NCBI GenBank assembly: GCA_001804815.1
Contig: MHBI01000044.1
Location: 39,918-103,917 of the forward strand
Direction: 5' to 3'
DNA from: Lentisphaerae bacterium GWF2_50_93
GTDB taxonomy: Bacteria > Verrucomicrobiota > Lentisphaeria > Victivallales > GWF2-50-93
DNA length: 64,000 nucleotides
Each line of letters begins with the position of its first letter. The first letter of the stretch is position 1. The notes under the pieces are model-generated. The model made no database searches and was not told the DNA's origin. It saw only the letters and a list, made by a program, of their open reading frames with translations. The translations under genes and the position numbers were made by a program. This document shows, piece after piece, positions 7,462 through 15,764 of the stretch.

Positions 7462-9255
7462 TCAGAAGCTCTGGCTTTTTTTGCCCATGTTGAAGAGGTC
7501 CTTGACTTCCTTTTCGGAGAGGGCCCTGTTGAAGATGGCCAACTCATCGATCATGCCTGAATAGGCTCCTGCATATCCTTTGCCTATCAATATGTTTAAT
7601 TTTGATGCCTTGACCTCCATGGCGAACGGAGTCTCGCTGGCAAGTTCACCATTGAAATACCATGCTATCCTATTCGCTTTCTGATCCCTGACGACGGCAA
7701 CATGGCTCCATTTGCCGGGAAGCAGTGCTTTTGAACTGCTTGCACCCATGTATCCGCCTTCAGCGTCCTTGCCGGTCGCTCCTGTAAAAAAATTAATGGC
7801 GCCGCTGACTTCAATTGTCATGGTGCCTTCTCCTCCATAGCATTTGTTGTATGGGTTGCGCCTTATGCTAAAATCCAGTGGATTAAGCCACATCTCAACG
7901 GTAAGACTGGCGTCCAGAGCAAGAGTCTTGGAATCCTTGACTTCTATGTAGCTGTCCTTGCCGTTGAATTCCGCAGCATCTCCTGCAGCACCCTTGACAA
8001 ACTTGACGCCATGGATTATTCCGTCGTTTTTCTGCCCGCTGAGATCTGATATTATCGGAGTTGCCCCAATTTTTACTATCGTGTTCTTCTCAAAATTGAA
8101 AGCCAGTACGGCGCCTTTAGGAAGATTAAGGGAGGAACGCTTGATTCCGAATGAGGAACAGGCAAGCTCGATCTTCTTCTCAACCTTGATCTTTTCAAGG
8201 CTTGCAAGAGAGGGGAGCAGCTTATCATACCAGAAACAGGCACGCCTCCGCAGTTCATTCTGGTTCAACCTGTAATCCCTTTCCTCGGAAAGAGCCCACC
8301 ACCCGTCGGCAAGCTTTGTCATTTCAGGAACCTCCACCGAATTCTTAAGTTCATCCCCGGCGAGCTGCTTCATTTTCTCATCCTGCCCCTTTGCCAGAAG
8401 CGGAAGCCCCTTCTCCCAGTTGCCTCTTGTAAAGCAGTAGAACTTCCCGACTGCGGAATTCGCAGCTGGATCGTCTGGAACAGTCTTGAGCTTCTCAAAG
8501 GAGCCTGCCACAAGCGCATATTCCTTCTTCAATACCAGCATGTCCTTGTTAAGCTCCCTTATCTCGTTCATCAGATCGTTGTTGTTCGCCTTCTTGGCAT
8601 ATATGGATGCGGAATTCAAGTACTTTGCAGCAGCATCATAAAGATCGTTCTCAAGCGCGAGCGAATAGCATCCGGCATATGCTTCAGCAAGAGCCGACTG
8701 ATCATTCTGAACCTTGGCGTATTTCTCGCAGCTGGCAAGTTCCTTTTCAGTGAACTCAATCCTGTTGATCCTGAATACGGAATCCAGTTCCCCTATGGCC
8801 TTCATGATTCCTGCCACATCCCCGGCATATGCATAATTCTGGATCGCCTCCATGAAGAAAGCATATTGCACTGCGGGAGTATGCTCCTTCTTCTTAGCCT
8901 CGGACAGGAACTCAACGGCAAGATCATGCCGGACCTTCGCATCAGACGACTTGTATTTCTCCGCGTAGACATCCCTTATGCCGGCAATCGACTTCTTCAG
9001 GACATCGTCCTCAGGGACATCCAGCTTTGACACAACTTTTCTTACTTCCACGGCCTTCTCGGAAGGAACATCTGCTTTCACTGGAGCCTTCTGCCCTACG
9101 TCGTTCAAGTCTTCCAGAATGTTGATGTCCTTGATGTCAAGATTCTTGTTCCCCTTTTCATTATTCACTGCCGGCGCCTTGTCCTGCGCCAATAGGCAAA
9201 AAGACAGAGTCAAGGAAAGACAAAAAGTGCCGTTAAGTACTATTTTTTTAAACAT
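7462..9255 (-). CDS. Secreted LamG-domain protein
   Basis: Protein of 597 residues with a signal peptide (MFKKIVLNGTFCLSLTLSFC, cleavage probably after LLAQ). The middle, residues 60-370, is alpha-helical and contains repeat-like helical pairs (TPAVQYAFFMEAIQNYAYAGD, AEAYAGCYSLALEND) reminiscent of TPR. From about residue 380 there is a concanavalin/LamG domain: FNFEKNTIVKIG, the DGIIHGVKFVKGAAGDAAEFNGKD core, LTVEMWLNP and the closing GMIDELAIFNRALSEKEV. Such proteins are abundant in Planctomycetes and Lentisphaerae; the role is probably glycan or surface binding outside the cell. The start has a G-rich upstream stretch but no classic site. Confidence 0.8.
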   Translation of the reverse strand: MFKKIVLNGTFCLSLTLSFCLLAQDKAPAVNNEKGNKNLDIKDINILEDLNDVGQKAPVKADVPSEKAVEVRKVVSKLDVPEDDVLKKSIAGIRDVYAEKYKSSDAKVRHDLAVEFLSEAKKKEHTPAVQYAFFMEAIQNYAYAGDVAGIMKAIGELDSVFRINRIEFTEKELASCEKYAKVQNDQSALAEAYAGCYSLALENDLYDAAAKYLNSASIYAKKANNNDLMNEIRELNKDMLVLKKEYALVAGSFEKLKTVPDDPAANSAVGKFYCFTRGNWEKGLPLLAKGQDEKMKQLAGDELKNSVEVPEMTKLADGWWALSEERDYRLNQNELRRRACFWYDKLLPSLASLEKIKVEKKIELACSSFGIKRSSLNLPKGAVLAFNFEKNTIVKIGATPIISDLSGQKNDGIIHGVKFVKGAAGDAAEFNGKDSYIEVKDSKTLALDASLTVEMWLNPLDFSIRRNPYNKCYGGEGTMTIEVSGAINFFTGATGKDAEGGYMGASSSKALLPGKWSHVAVVRDQKANRIAWYFNGELASETPFAMEVKASKLNILIGKGYAGAYSGMIDELAIFNRALSEKEVKDLFNMGKKSQSF

Positions 9256-9267
9256 CGGACCCCCATC

Positions 9268-9600
9268 TTAAATATGATTCTTCTCTTCGGCTATGAGGCC
9301 TATGAGTATGAACAGGCCTGCAATCACGGAGATCAGCCATATATTGCTCAGCTGGCCCATGTATTTCACCAGCACCTTGCCGATCACGAACGTGACGAAC
9401 CCGTAGCCGACAGTACAAAGCGCGACAAACGCACCGAACCTCACGAAGAAATTCTCCTTCCTGATCTTCTTCATCAGGGCCTTGTTGATGTCGCCACCGT
9501 AGACGCTCAGCACCGTTCCCACGAATACAAGCATAATCTCCATGAGATTGCCGCGCACAAGCCTGAAAAAATCCTCAATGAACGGATTCATGAAATCCAT
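9268..9600 (-). CDS. DUF3392 inner-membrane protein
   Basis: Membrane protein of 110 residues with three hydrophobic segments: IMLVFVGTVLSVYGGDINKAL, FGAFVALCTVGYGFVTFVIG and IWLISVIAGLFILIGLIAE. The GGDINKAL turn and the closing LIAEEKN match the DUF3392 family, whose function is unknown. GGGGA lies upstream of the ATG at 9600. It lies 12 bp upstream of the LamG gene on the same strand, so the two are likely co-transcribed. Confidence 0.8.
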   Translation of the reverse strand: MDFMNPFIEDFFRLVRGNLMEIMLVFVGTVLSVYGGDINKALMKKIRKENFFVRFGAFVALCTVGYGFVTFVIGKVLVKYMGQLSNIWLISVIAGLFILIGLIAEEKNHI

Positions 9601-9624
9601 CTATTTTCCCCTTTTTCAAAATTT

Positions 9625-9647
9625 ATAAATTTGGGAACCAAATTTAT
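9625..9647. repeat. AT-arm palindrome overlapping a stop codon
   Basis: ATAAATTTGG and CCAAATTTAT form a perfect 10-bp stem with loop GAA. The right arm contains the TAA stop of the aldo/keto reductase gene on the minus strand. It is one of nine palindromes in the window with ATAAATT...AATTTAT arms. Confidence 0.75.
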
Positions 9648-10654
9648 CCCTTCAATATCTTCTCTATCTTCCCGAGTTCCTCCTTTGAGAACTCCAGGTT
9701 CTTCGTGGCGGCAACGCAGTCCTTCACCTGCTCCAGCGAACTTGCCCCGATGAGCGCGGAAGTCACCGTCTTCCTCCTCATGACCCAGGCAAGAGCCATC
9801 TGCGCCAAACTCTGTCCACGCTCCCTGGCAATCTCGTCGAGAGCCTTGGACTTGCCTACCTTTTCCTCAGTTACATTGTCCTTCTTGAGGAAGGTGTTTT
9901 CTTTCGACGCCCTGGAACCCTTCGGAATCCCCTTGAGGTATTTGTCCGTCAGCATTCCTTGCGCAAGAGGTGAAAAGACAATGCACCCGACGCCTTCCCT
10001 GTCCAAAATGTCAAGAAGCCCGTCATGCTCCACCCACCTGTCGAACATGCTGTACCTTGGCTGATGTATCAGGCATGGAACATTGAGGGATTTCAGTATC
10101 TTCGATGCTTCGACCGTCTGATGCGACCTGTAGTTTGAGATTCCAGCATAAATCGCCTTTCCCTGCCGCACCGCCTGTTCGAGCGCCGACATGGTCTCCT
10201 CAAGGGGCGTGTCCGGATCCGGCCTGTGGCTGTAGAAGATGTCGACATGGTCCAGCCCCATCCTCTTCAAGCTGTGCTCAAGGCTGGCAAGCAGATATTT
10301 CCTTGAACCCCATTCCCCGTATGGTCCGGGCCACATGTAATAGCCGGCCTTCGTGGAAATGACCATCTCGTCGCGGTAGGCGGCAAAGTCCTTCTGCATT
10401 ATCCTGCCGAAATTAATCTCGGCGGATCCCGCCGGCGGGCCGTAGTTGTTCGCAAGGTCGAAATGCGTGATCCCGAGATCGAATGATCCCATGATTATCC
10501 TGCGGCACGTCTCAAAATCGTCCACTCCTCCGAAGTTGTGCCAGAGACCGAGCGATATCGCAGGCAGCTTCAGCCCGCTCCGCCCGCAACGGTTATACTT
10601 CATTTCTGAATACCGGTTTTCCGCCGGAACATATTTCGCATTCGATTTTTTCAT
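9644..10654 (-). CDS. Aldo/keto reductase (YghZ/Gpr type)
   Basis: NADPH-dependent reductase of 336 residues in the YghZ branch, which in E. coli reduces glyceraldehyde-3-phosphate and methylglyoxal. The catalytic tetrad can be read: Asp in THFDLANNYG, Tyr in NNYGPPAGSAE, Lys in VISTKAGYYMWPGPYGEWG and His in DIFYSHRPDPDTPLEE. The GPYGEWGSRKYL stretch is typical of this branch. The cofactor site (SALIGASSLEQVKD) is intact near the C-terminus. AAGGAG lies ten bases before the ATG. It may detoxify aldehydes from sugar breakdown. Confidence 0.88.
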   Translation of the reverse strand: MKKSNAKYVPAENRYSEMKYNRCGRSGLKLPAISLGLWHNFGGVDDFETCRRIIMGSFDLGITHFDLANNYGPPAGSAEINFGRIMQKDFAAYRDEMVISTKAGYYMWPGPYGEWGSRKYLLASLEHSLKRMGLDHVDIFYSHRPDPDTPLEETMSALEQAVRQGKAIYAGISNYRSHQTVEASKILKSLNVPCLIHQPRYSMFDRWVEHDGLLDILDREGVGCIVFSPLAQGMLTDKYLKGIPKGSRASKENTFLKKDNVTEEKVGKSKALDEIARERGQSLAQMALAWVMRRKTVTSALIGASSLEQVKDCVAATKNLEFSKEELGKIEKILKG

Positions 10655-10677
10655 AAGCGGTCAACTCCTTTGTTTTA

Positions 10678-10738
10678 CAGCAGGACAGGCTTTCCAGCCT
10701 GTTTAAGACAACAGGCTGGAAAACCCGCCTTACTTTTT
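10678..10738. repeat. Two-hairpin dispersed element
   Basis: ACAGGCTTTCCAGCCTGT forms the first hairpin. After TTAAGAC, an ACAGGCTGGAAAACCCGCC half follows and ends TTACTTTTT. The second half repeats the first stem in the same register, so alternative pairing is possible. It lies between the divergent aldo/keto reductase and DNA polymerase genes. Confidence 0.65.
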
Positions 10739-10782
10739 ATCAATTTTGTTTAACGTAGTTCATGATTAGATGATTTCAATTT

Positions 10783-10820
10783 CATACTTTTGGTGTATTT
10801 CATGTGTTTCGTGGTTATAT
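10783..10820 (+). repeat. TTCGTGT-type periodic repeat upstream of the polymerase gene
   Basis: The stretch reading TTTGGTGTATTTCATGTG then TTTCGTGGTTATAT has a nine- to ten-base periodicity. Similar sequence lies just upstream of the HD gene (52788-52815), upstream of hisB on the minus strand (62742-62772), near 62082-62110 and inverted at 13118-13146. Confidence 0.5.
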
Positions 10821-10826
10821 TTTCCT

Positions 10827-13058
10827 ATGAATTTCAATCTTGAAAACCTTGTGCCTTCCAGATTCGACCATGTCGTCGCCGCCGAACCCGGCGAAAACGG
10901 CAAGGCCGTAATCTACATCCGAAACGATGGCAAACTCGAAAAGAAGGAAATCCAGTTCCATCCTTTCCTCCTCCTGGCAGACCCGGCCATACTCAGCGGA
11001 TCAGACCTCAACTTTGAAATCGTCAGACTCAACGGCGACTCCATATTCTGCCATCTTGCGAAATTCGCAGATTCCAAGGATTACGCCAGCGCCCTGAAGT
11101 TCCTGAAGAAGACTAAAGGTTTCAACCCGACTTCGCCGACATCCCCAATCCGCCTGTTCAACGACGAGATGCAGCAACTTCTCACATCGGAGCAGTTCAG
11201 GCTTTTCAGGAAAATGAAGTTCAGCGACACCCGCAGGCTCCAGTTCGACATTGAAACCCTGATGACCGAAGGATTCGAGTTCCCAAATGCCGAGCGCGAA
11301 GGCGACAAGATCGCCATGATCAGCATGTCCGACAATACCGGCTGGGAGAAACTCCTGGTCCTCGAGGAGCCGTATTCCGAAAAGGAGCTCCTGGAGAAAT
11401 TCGTGGAGACATTGAACGAACGCGATCCCGACATCATCGAAGGACATAACATTTTCCGCTTTGATCTGCCTTTCATACAGACGCGCGCAAAACGCCACAA
11501 GGTCAAACTCAATCTCGGACGCGACGGCAGCATTATTTCCAGCAGACCCTCACGCGTGTCAATCGCGGAACGCACCGTGAACTACACGAGGGTCGACATC
11601 TACGGACGCCACATAATCGACACCTACTTCCTCGCGCAGTTCTACGACGTTACCTACCGCGAACTCGAGGACTACGGCCTCAAGTCTATCGCCCGACATT
11701 TCGGGGTCGCCTCTAAGGACAGGACCTACATCGACGGCAGCGAGATCTGCACGATGTTCTTCAAGGACCGCGAACGCGTCAAGAAGTACGCATTGGACGA
11801 CGTCAGGGAAACCAGGGCGATCGCCGAGATACTTTCTCCCAGCTATTTCTACCAGACACAACTCATCCCATATTCATATCAGAACTGCGTAGTTCGCGGA
11901 AATGCAACCAGGATTGACGCGATGCTTGTCGCCGCGTATCTCGAAAAGGAGCAGTCCATCCCGGTCCCGGAACAGAGCCGGAGCTTCGCCGGAGCCCTGA
12001 CCGAGGCATTCTCATCAGGCGTCTTTGAAAACGTCTGGCATTGCGACATTCGCTCGCTTTATCCCTCGATAATTTTGGCCGAATCCTGGGTCCCGAAAAG
12101 GGACAGTTTAAAAATATTCCCTTTTTTCCTCGAAAATCTAAGACGTTTCCGTCTGCATGCAAAAGATGCTGAAAAATCTGCAGACACCGAGGAAAAAAGA
12201 GAATATTTTTATTCCCTCCAGACGACCTTCAAAATTCTCATCAACTCATTCTATGGATATCTCGGTTTTTCCCAGGGCACGTTCAACGACTACACGATGG
12301 CGGAATGCGTCACCGGAAGCGGAAGGAGCATCCTGAGCTCCATGGTGAAATTCCTGAAGGACAGCAACGCCGACGTCATCGAGATAGACACCGACGGCAT
12401 CTATTTCCAGCCTCCAGCCGGAGTGAAGGATCCGGACGTCATGAAAGACAGGATCCAGAAAATACTTCCCAAGGGGATCGAGGTGGAACTTGATTCCATG
12501 TATCCTTCCATGTTCTGCTACAAGAGCAAGAACTATGCGCTGCTTTCCAAGGACGGCGAAATATCAATGACCGGCGCGGCGCTTAAATCACGCGGACTCG
12601 AGCCTTTCCAGCGCGAATACATGAAGAAAATCATCGAACACCTGCTGAAGGAGGATTTTGAGTCCATAGAGAAGATGACGGCGGAATACAGGACCGCGAT
12701 CGAGACGAGGAAATGGCCTCTTGCGAAGTTCGCAAAATCCGAGACACTGCAGGAATCCCTTGAATCCTACAGGAGAGGAATTGCGGAGGAGAATGGAAAA
12801 CGGAGCGCAGCATACGAGCTCGCGACCAAGTCCGGACGCGACTACCGCGCTGGCGACCAGATCTCCTTCTATGTCACCGGAACAAAGAAGAATGCATCTG
12901 TCGTCGACAACTCATGCCTTCTGAGGGATGCACCTGCCATCCGCGACGAAAACATCCCATACTACCTTGCCAAACTCGACGAACTCTACAAGAAATTCTC
13001 GCCGTTCATGCCGAAATCTGAACCGGAGCACGACGAAGAACCCGGCCTGGGGCTGTAG
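10827..13058 (+). CDS. Family B DNA polymerase with 3'-5' exonuclease
   Basis: Protein of 743 residues with all family B hallmarks. Exonuclease motifs: FDIET at about 140-144, HNIFRFDLPF at 207-216 and YALDD at 321-325. Polymerase motifs: DIRSLYPSII (motif A, about 407), KILINSFYG (motif B, about 469) and DTDG (motif C, about 521), with KSKNYAL downstream. Both activities should be intact. It is a polymerase II-like repair or translesion enzyme, or an archaeal-type polymerase acquired by transfer. The ATG at 10827 lacks a good ribosome binding site; an in-frame start at 10770 would add 19 hydrophobic residues that do not belong to the family. No phage or plasmid genes adjoin it. Confidence 0.9.
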   Translation: MNFNLENLVPSRFDHVVAAEPGENGKAVIYIRNDGKLEKKEIQFHPFLLLADPAILSGSDLNFEIVRLNGDSIFCHLAKFADSKDYASALKFLKKTKGFNPTSPTSPIRLFNDEMQQLLTSEQFRLFRKMKFSDTRRLQFDIETLMTEGFEFPNAEREGDKIAMISMSDNTGWEKLLVLEEPYSEKELLEKFVETLNERDPDIIEGHNIFRFDLPFIQTRAKRHKVKLNLGRDGSIISSRPSRVSIAERTVNYTRVDIYGRHIIDTYFLAQFYDVTYRELEDYGLKSIARHFGVASKDRTYIDGSEICTMFFKDRERVKKYALDDVRETRAIAEILSPSYFYQTQLIPYSYQNCVVRGNATRIDAMLVAAYLEKEQSIPVPEQSRSFAGALTEAFSSGVFENVWHCDIRSLYPSIILAESWVPKRDSLKIFPFFLENLRRFRLHAKDAEKSADTEEKREYFYSLQTTFKILINSFYGYLGFSQGTFNDYTMAECVTGSGRSILSSMVKFLKDSNADVIEIDTDGIYFQPPAGVKDPDVMKDRIQKILPKGIEVELDSMYPSMFCYKSKNYALLSKDGEISMTGAALKSRGLEPFQREYMKKIIEHLLKEDFESIEKMTAEYRTAIETRKWPLAKFAKSETLQESLESYRRGIAEENGKRSAAYELATKSGRDYRAGDQISFYVTGTKKNASVVDNSCLLRDAPAIRDENIPYYLAKLDELYKKFSPFMPKSEPEHDEEPGLGL

Positions 13059-13395
13059 TAACTCGGGCACTTGTCCCGTCGAATGACTGGGATTCCTGCC
13101 CGAGAATTGGGATTTTTTCCACCACGAAGGACACGAAGTAACGCGAACATTCCTGCGTGCCGTGCCATAGCATCTTAGCGAAGGCTGGTCTGCGATTGAA
13201 AATTTAATTTGAGTCCACAGACAAGAATGTCTGTGCTACTTTTTAGACAAATTTCATTTTGAGACTACCATTTCGAGCAACGTCTAGCTAAGGCAATTTC
13301 AAAAGTCCTATTCCAGGGAGTAGCGCAAGCCTCTGGCTTGCGTAAAAACAAGCCAGAGGCTTGTTCTACTTCGAATTTTGAAATCAACTCAGATG
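13059..13395. repeat. Gene-free gap packed with short palindromes
   Basis: No gene is visible. The gap holds CGGGCACTTGTCCCG (13065-13079) with a partner CTGCCCGAG (13097-13105), an inverted copy of the TTCGTGT-type repeat (13118-13146), ACAGACAAGAATGTCTGT (13217-13234) followed by GCTACTTTTT, and the element at 13318-13371 listed separately. Confidence 0.6.
13318..13371. repeat. Two-hairpin dispersed element
   Basis: GAGTAGCGCAAGCC, TCT, GGCTTGCG makes the first hairpin. AAAAAC then leads into ACAAGCC, AGA, GGCTTGT, the second, and the unit ends CTACTTC. The outer AGTAG...CTACT ends are inverted. The two stems share the core AAGCCTCTGGCTT, so the halves can also pair with each other. Confidence 0.7.
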
Positions 13396-13620
13396 TTAAA
13401 ACATCCTATAAATCATCCAACCCAAGAACATCCAGAACAATAATCCAATCATGTAGCTAACAATTGGGGAATTGGCTATAAAGTATTTATCTTTTCTGCA
13501 AAAATGAATCCATTTGATCTTAAGGTGGCCGAGAGAAAGCAGGTATAATATAAAGTCCCCTGTCATGTAGCAGATGACATCGAAAAACACCCAGAATGCA
13601 TATTCAATTATTAATTGCAG
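13396..13620 (-). CDS. Small membrane protein, start uncertain
   Basis: Reading frame of about 75 residues with two hydrophobic stretches: LIIEYAFWVFFDVICYMTGDFILYLLSLG and SYMIGLLFWMFLGWMIYRMF, joined by a basic loop. The TGDFILYLLSLGHLK pattern resembles a widespread class of short uncharacterised membrane proteins with a GR-x-LLSLG motif. No ATG fits the N-terminus; a CTG at 13620 has AGGAG nine bases upstream, and a GTG at 13590 would cut the first helix. It lies 38 bases after the orphan antitoxin gene on the same strand and may be co-transcribed with it. Confidence 0.55.
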   Translation of the reverse strand: MQLIIEYAFWVFFDVICYMTGDFILYLLSLGHLKIKWIHFCRKDKYFIANSPIVSYMIGLLFWMFLGWMIYRMF

Positions 13621-13658
13621 TATGTCTCACTCCTATTTCAAGGAAAGGATCTTTATCT

Positions 13659-13877
13659 TCATTCAAATCGCTTCCTCAGATTGCGCTTTGCAGCCGTCCA
13701 GTCAGCAGACTTCTCCTTGCCGGAAGCTATTCGGGCTTCAGTCTCCTTAAGGAATTCCCCGTGCCATGCAGGCGACTCGACATTTGCATCATCCTTGGAT
13801 AAATCAGACCATATGGCCTCCATGGTCTGGAGCTTCTCCTTACGGGACATCTGTGCAATTTGTATGGTGCTTGTCAT
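13659..13877 (-). CDS. Orphan addiction-module antitoxin
   Basis: Seventy-two residues of the same family as the antitoxin at 4124: AQMSRKEKLQTMEAIWSDL, then ESPAWHGEFLKETEARIASGKEK and the basic end AAKRNLRKRFE. The frame stays open upstream, but the ATG at 13877 gives the family length. No ParE/RelE toxin follows; instead a small membrane protein gene begins 38 bases later. It may be a remnant of a toxin-antitoxin pair, an antitoxin acting in trans on the 4339 toxin, or part of an unusual pair with the membrane protein. Confidence 0.7.
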   Translation of the reverse strand: MTSTIQIAQMSRKEKLQTMEAIWSDLSKDDANVESPAWHGEFLKETEARIASGKEKSADWTAAKRNLRKRFE

Positions 13878-14015
13878 AGTAGCTATTATATCATCGCAGC
13901 CTTCCATTTTCAACATCATTGCCATGAACTGCTGAGCCACAAAGTTCAATTTGATTATTTCTCCTGGTCCTACGGAGCGCTGGCGTCCCGCCGGCAATTT
14001 CTTCGATGTAATGGG

Positions 14016-14076
14016 CTGTCCCATGAATTCAAGAATGGTACACCCTAAAGGGCGTACCTACTTGTTGAACACGAAG
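14016..14076. repeat. 60-bp dispersed repeat, copy 1
   Basis: Begins CTGTCCCATGAATTCAAGAA and ends GTTGAACACGAAG. It is nearly identical to 16711-16770. It contains the hairpin GGTAC-CCC/GGG-GTACC followed by TACTT, so it belongs to the palindrome family. The two copies flank the GH4/AraC pair in the same orientation. Confidence 0.75.
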
Positions 14077-14258
14077 AGGGACATTGCCACCCCGATCAAT
14101 CCATAGATAACCAGGACGGCAATCGTGCAGGCCAGTGCAAAAGTCACGGTCAGGATGCGCGACTTCCAGGTTTTCATGTTCGTGGCGACCCAGACGCCGA
14201 CAGAAACAGGGATCAGGTTTACCAGGATGAAGAAATATAAATTCCCGCAGGGAGAATT
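14058..14258 (-). pseudogene. Fragment of a two-helix membrane protein
   Basis: Reading frame on the minus strand with two clear transmembrane segments: YFFILVNLIPVSVGVWVAT and ILTVTFALACTIAVLVIYG, ending SLFVFNK-stop inside the 60-bp repeat. No start codon or ribosome binding site precedes the first helix, and the upstream frame runs into the hairpin that follows the GH4 gene. It looks like the tail of a membrane protein cut off at its N-terminus. A short real protein from the ATG at 14177 (39 residues) is less likely. Confidence 0.35.
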
Positions 14259-14278
14259 TCATCCCTGCGGGAATTTAT
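14237..14278. terminator. 17-bp perfect hairpin after the GH4 gene
   Basis: ATAAATTCCCGCAGGGA (14237-14253) pairs perfectly with 14262-14278 across an eight-base loop, four bases beyond the stop of the GH4 gene on the minus strand. The arm ends match the AT-arm palindrome family, with a GC-rich upper stem. It probably acts as a terminator. Confidence 0.7.
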
Positions 14279-14282
14279 TTCG

Positions 14283-15623
14283 TTATTTGAATTTCGGGAG
14301 CATGTTCCCGTGCGCCTTGATCAGATCGTCGCAGAGACAGCGGATCTGGTCGAGGGTGAGTTCAGCCCTGGTATGCGGATCCATCATCGCCGCATGGTAG
14401 ATCTTGTCCTTCTTCAGCGTGGCTGCAGCCTCGATCGCGAGGAGATGCACATTTATATGCGTCCTGTTGAGGGCAGCAAGCTGTTCAGGAATTTCACCCA
14501 CATGGCATCCGTTGATGCCGTTCCTGTTGATCATGCACGGTACTTCGACGCATGCATTGGCGGGAAGGTTCGGGATCAATCCGTTGTTGATGATGTTTCC
14601 ACCGATCTCCGTAGGTATGTCGGTGACTGCGGCCTCCATGATGTATGACGCGTATTCATGCGATCTCGTGTGCGAGAGGTTGGCGTTGTTGATGATCTCG
14701 TCCCTCTGCTTCTTCCAGCCCTTGATCTGGCCGATACAGCGGCGTGGATATTCGTCAAGCGGGATGTTGAGTTCCTCGATGAGTTCCGGATGCGTGCTCT
14801 TGATGAAATAGGGATGGTACTCGGCGGTGTGCTCGGAAGATTCGCTGTTGTAGTACCCGAAGTTCCTCATCATCTCGAACCTGACCATGTCGTAATGCTT
14901 CTTCGCGCCCTTCTTCCTGGCGGCGTCGTTCATCGCGAATGCCCTCTTCTTGATTTCAGGATAGAGGTCCTTACCGTTCTCGTCCTTGATCTCGAGAAGC
15001 CAGGACATATGGTTGATTCCTGCGACGACCCATTTCGTCTTTCCCTGCTTGAACTCCATGCCGAGATGCTTCAGGATTCCAGGAGCGCAGCCCTGCACCG
15101 AGTGGCAGAGTCCGACGGTCTTGACTGCAGTATGCCTCTGCATATAGCCGGAAAGAATCGACATCGGATTGGTGTAGCTGAGGAAAAGCGCATTGGGGCA
15201 TACTTCCTCCATGTCGTCCGCAAAAGACTTCATGACGGGTATCGTCCTGAGGGCCCTGAAGATACCGCCGATTCCGAGCGTGTCGCCAATTGTCTGGAGA
15301 AGGCCGTATTTCTTGGGAATTTCAAAGTCAATCACTGTTGACGGCTTGTATCCGCCGACCTGGATTGCATTGACCACGAAGTCCGCGCCCTTGAGGGCCT
15401 CCTTGCGGTTCCTTGTCCCAAGGTGCGCGGTGATCTTCGCCCTGCTGCTGTTTACGTTCTTGTTAAGCAGATCCAGCATCATCTTGGATTCCTTGAGCCT
15501 GTCAGCGTCGATGTCGTACAGGGCGATGTGCGATTCGCACAGCGCCGGGGTGAGCATGCTGTCACCGAGTACATTCTTCGCGAACACCGTGCTTCCAGCA
15601 CCCATGAAAGTGATCTTAGGCAT
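14283..15623 (-). CDS. melA: GH4 alpha-galactosidase/alpha-glucosidase
   Basis: NAD- and Mn-dependent family 4 glycosidase of 446 residues, which cleaves glycosidic bonds by transient oxidation at C3. Signatures: the Rossmann start KITFMGAGSTVF, the LYDIDADRL acidic loop, NPMSILSGYM near 160, the metal-binding cysteine in GLCHSVQG and histidine in GINHMSW. The MelA-like spacing and length favour alpha-galactosidase over 6-phospho-glucosidases; no PTS genes are near. It is divergent from an AraC gene at 15764, its likely regulator, and is followed by a strong hairpin. Confidence 0.88.
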   Translation of the reverse strand: MPKITFMGAGSTVFAKNVLGDSMLTPALCESHIALYDIDADRLKESKMMLDLLNKNVNSSRAKITAHLGTRNRKEALKGADFVVNAIQVGGYKPSTVIDFEIPKKYGLLQTIGDTLGIGGIFRALRTIPVMKSFADDMEEVCPNALFLSYTNPMSILSGYMQRHTAVKTVGLCHSVQGCAPGILKHLGMEFKQGKTKWVVAGINHMSWLLEIKDENGKDLYPEIKKRAFAMNDAARKKGAKKHYDMVRFEMMRNFGYYNSESSEHTAEYHPYFIKSTHPELIEELNIPLDEYPRRCIGQIKGWKKQRDEIINNANLSHTRSHEYASYIMEAAVTDIPTEIGGNIINNGLIPNLPANACVEVPCMINRNGINGCHVGEIPEQLAALNRTHINVHLLAIEAAATLKKDKIYHAAMMDPHTRAELTLDQIRCLCDDLIKAHGNMLPKFK

Positions 15624-15729
15624 TTCAATTTCTCCTTTTATACTGATTATTTATCCTTGAATACCCAAATTGAGATATTCCTTGATTTTCACATATCCAG
15701 AAACTATACTGTAACAAGTGCAAATCAAT

Positions 15730-15764
15730 TACCAATATTTGATAAGATTTACCAATTTGTGATA
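15730..15764 (+). promoter_or_regulatory. Tandem operator-like repeats before the AraC gene
   Basis: TACCAATATTTGATA at 15730-15744 and TACCAATTTGTGATA at 15750-15764 match at 12 of 15 positions, exactly 20 bp apart (two helical turns). The second runs into the AraC start codon. Direct repeats with this phasing are the usual form of AraC-family sites, so this is a likely autoregulatory and GH4 control site. Confidence 0.6.

Noticed and set aside
14658..15341. 227-codon open frame antisense to the GH4 gene
   Set aside because: Leucine/valine/aspartate-rich shadow without start signals; the GH4 motifs on the other strand are complete.
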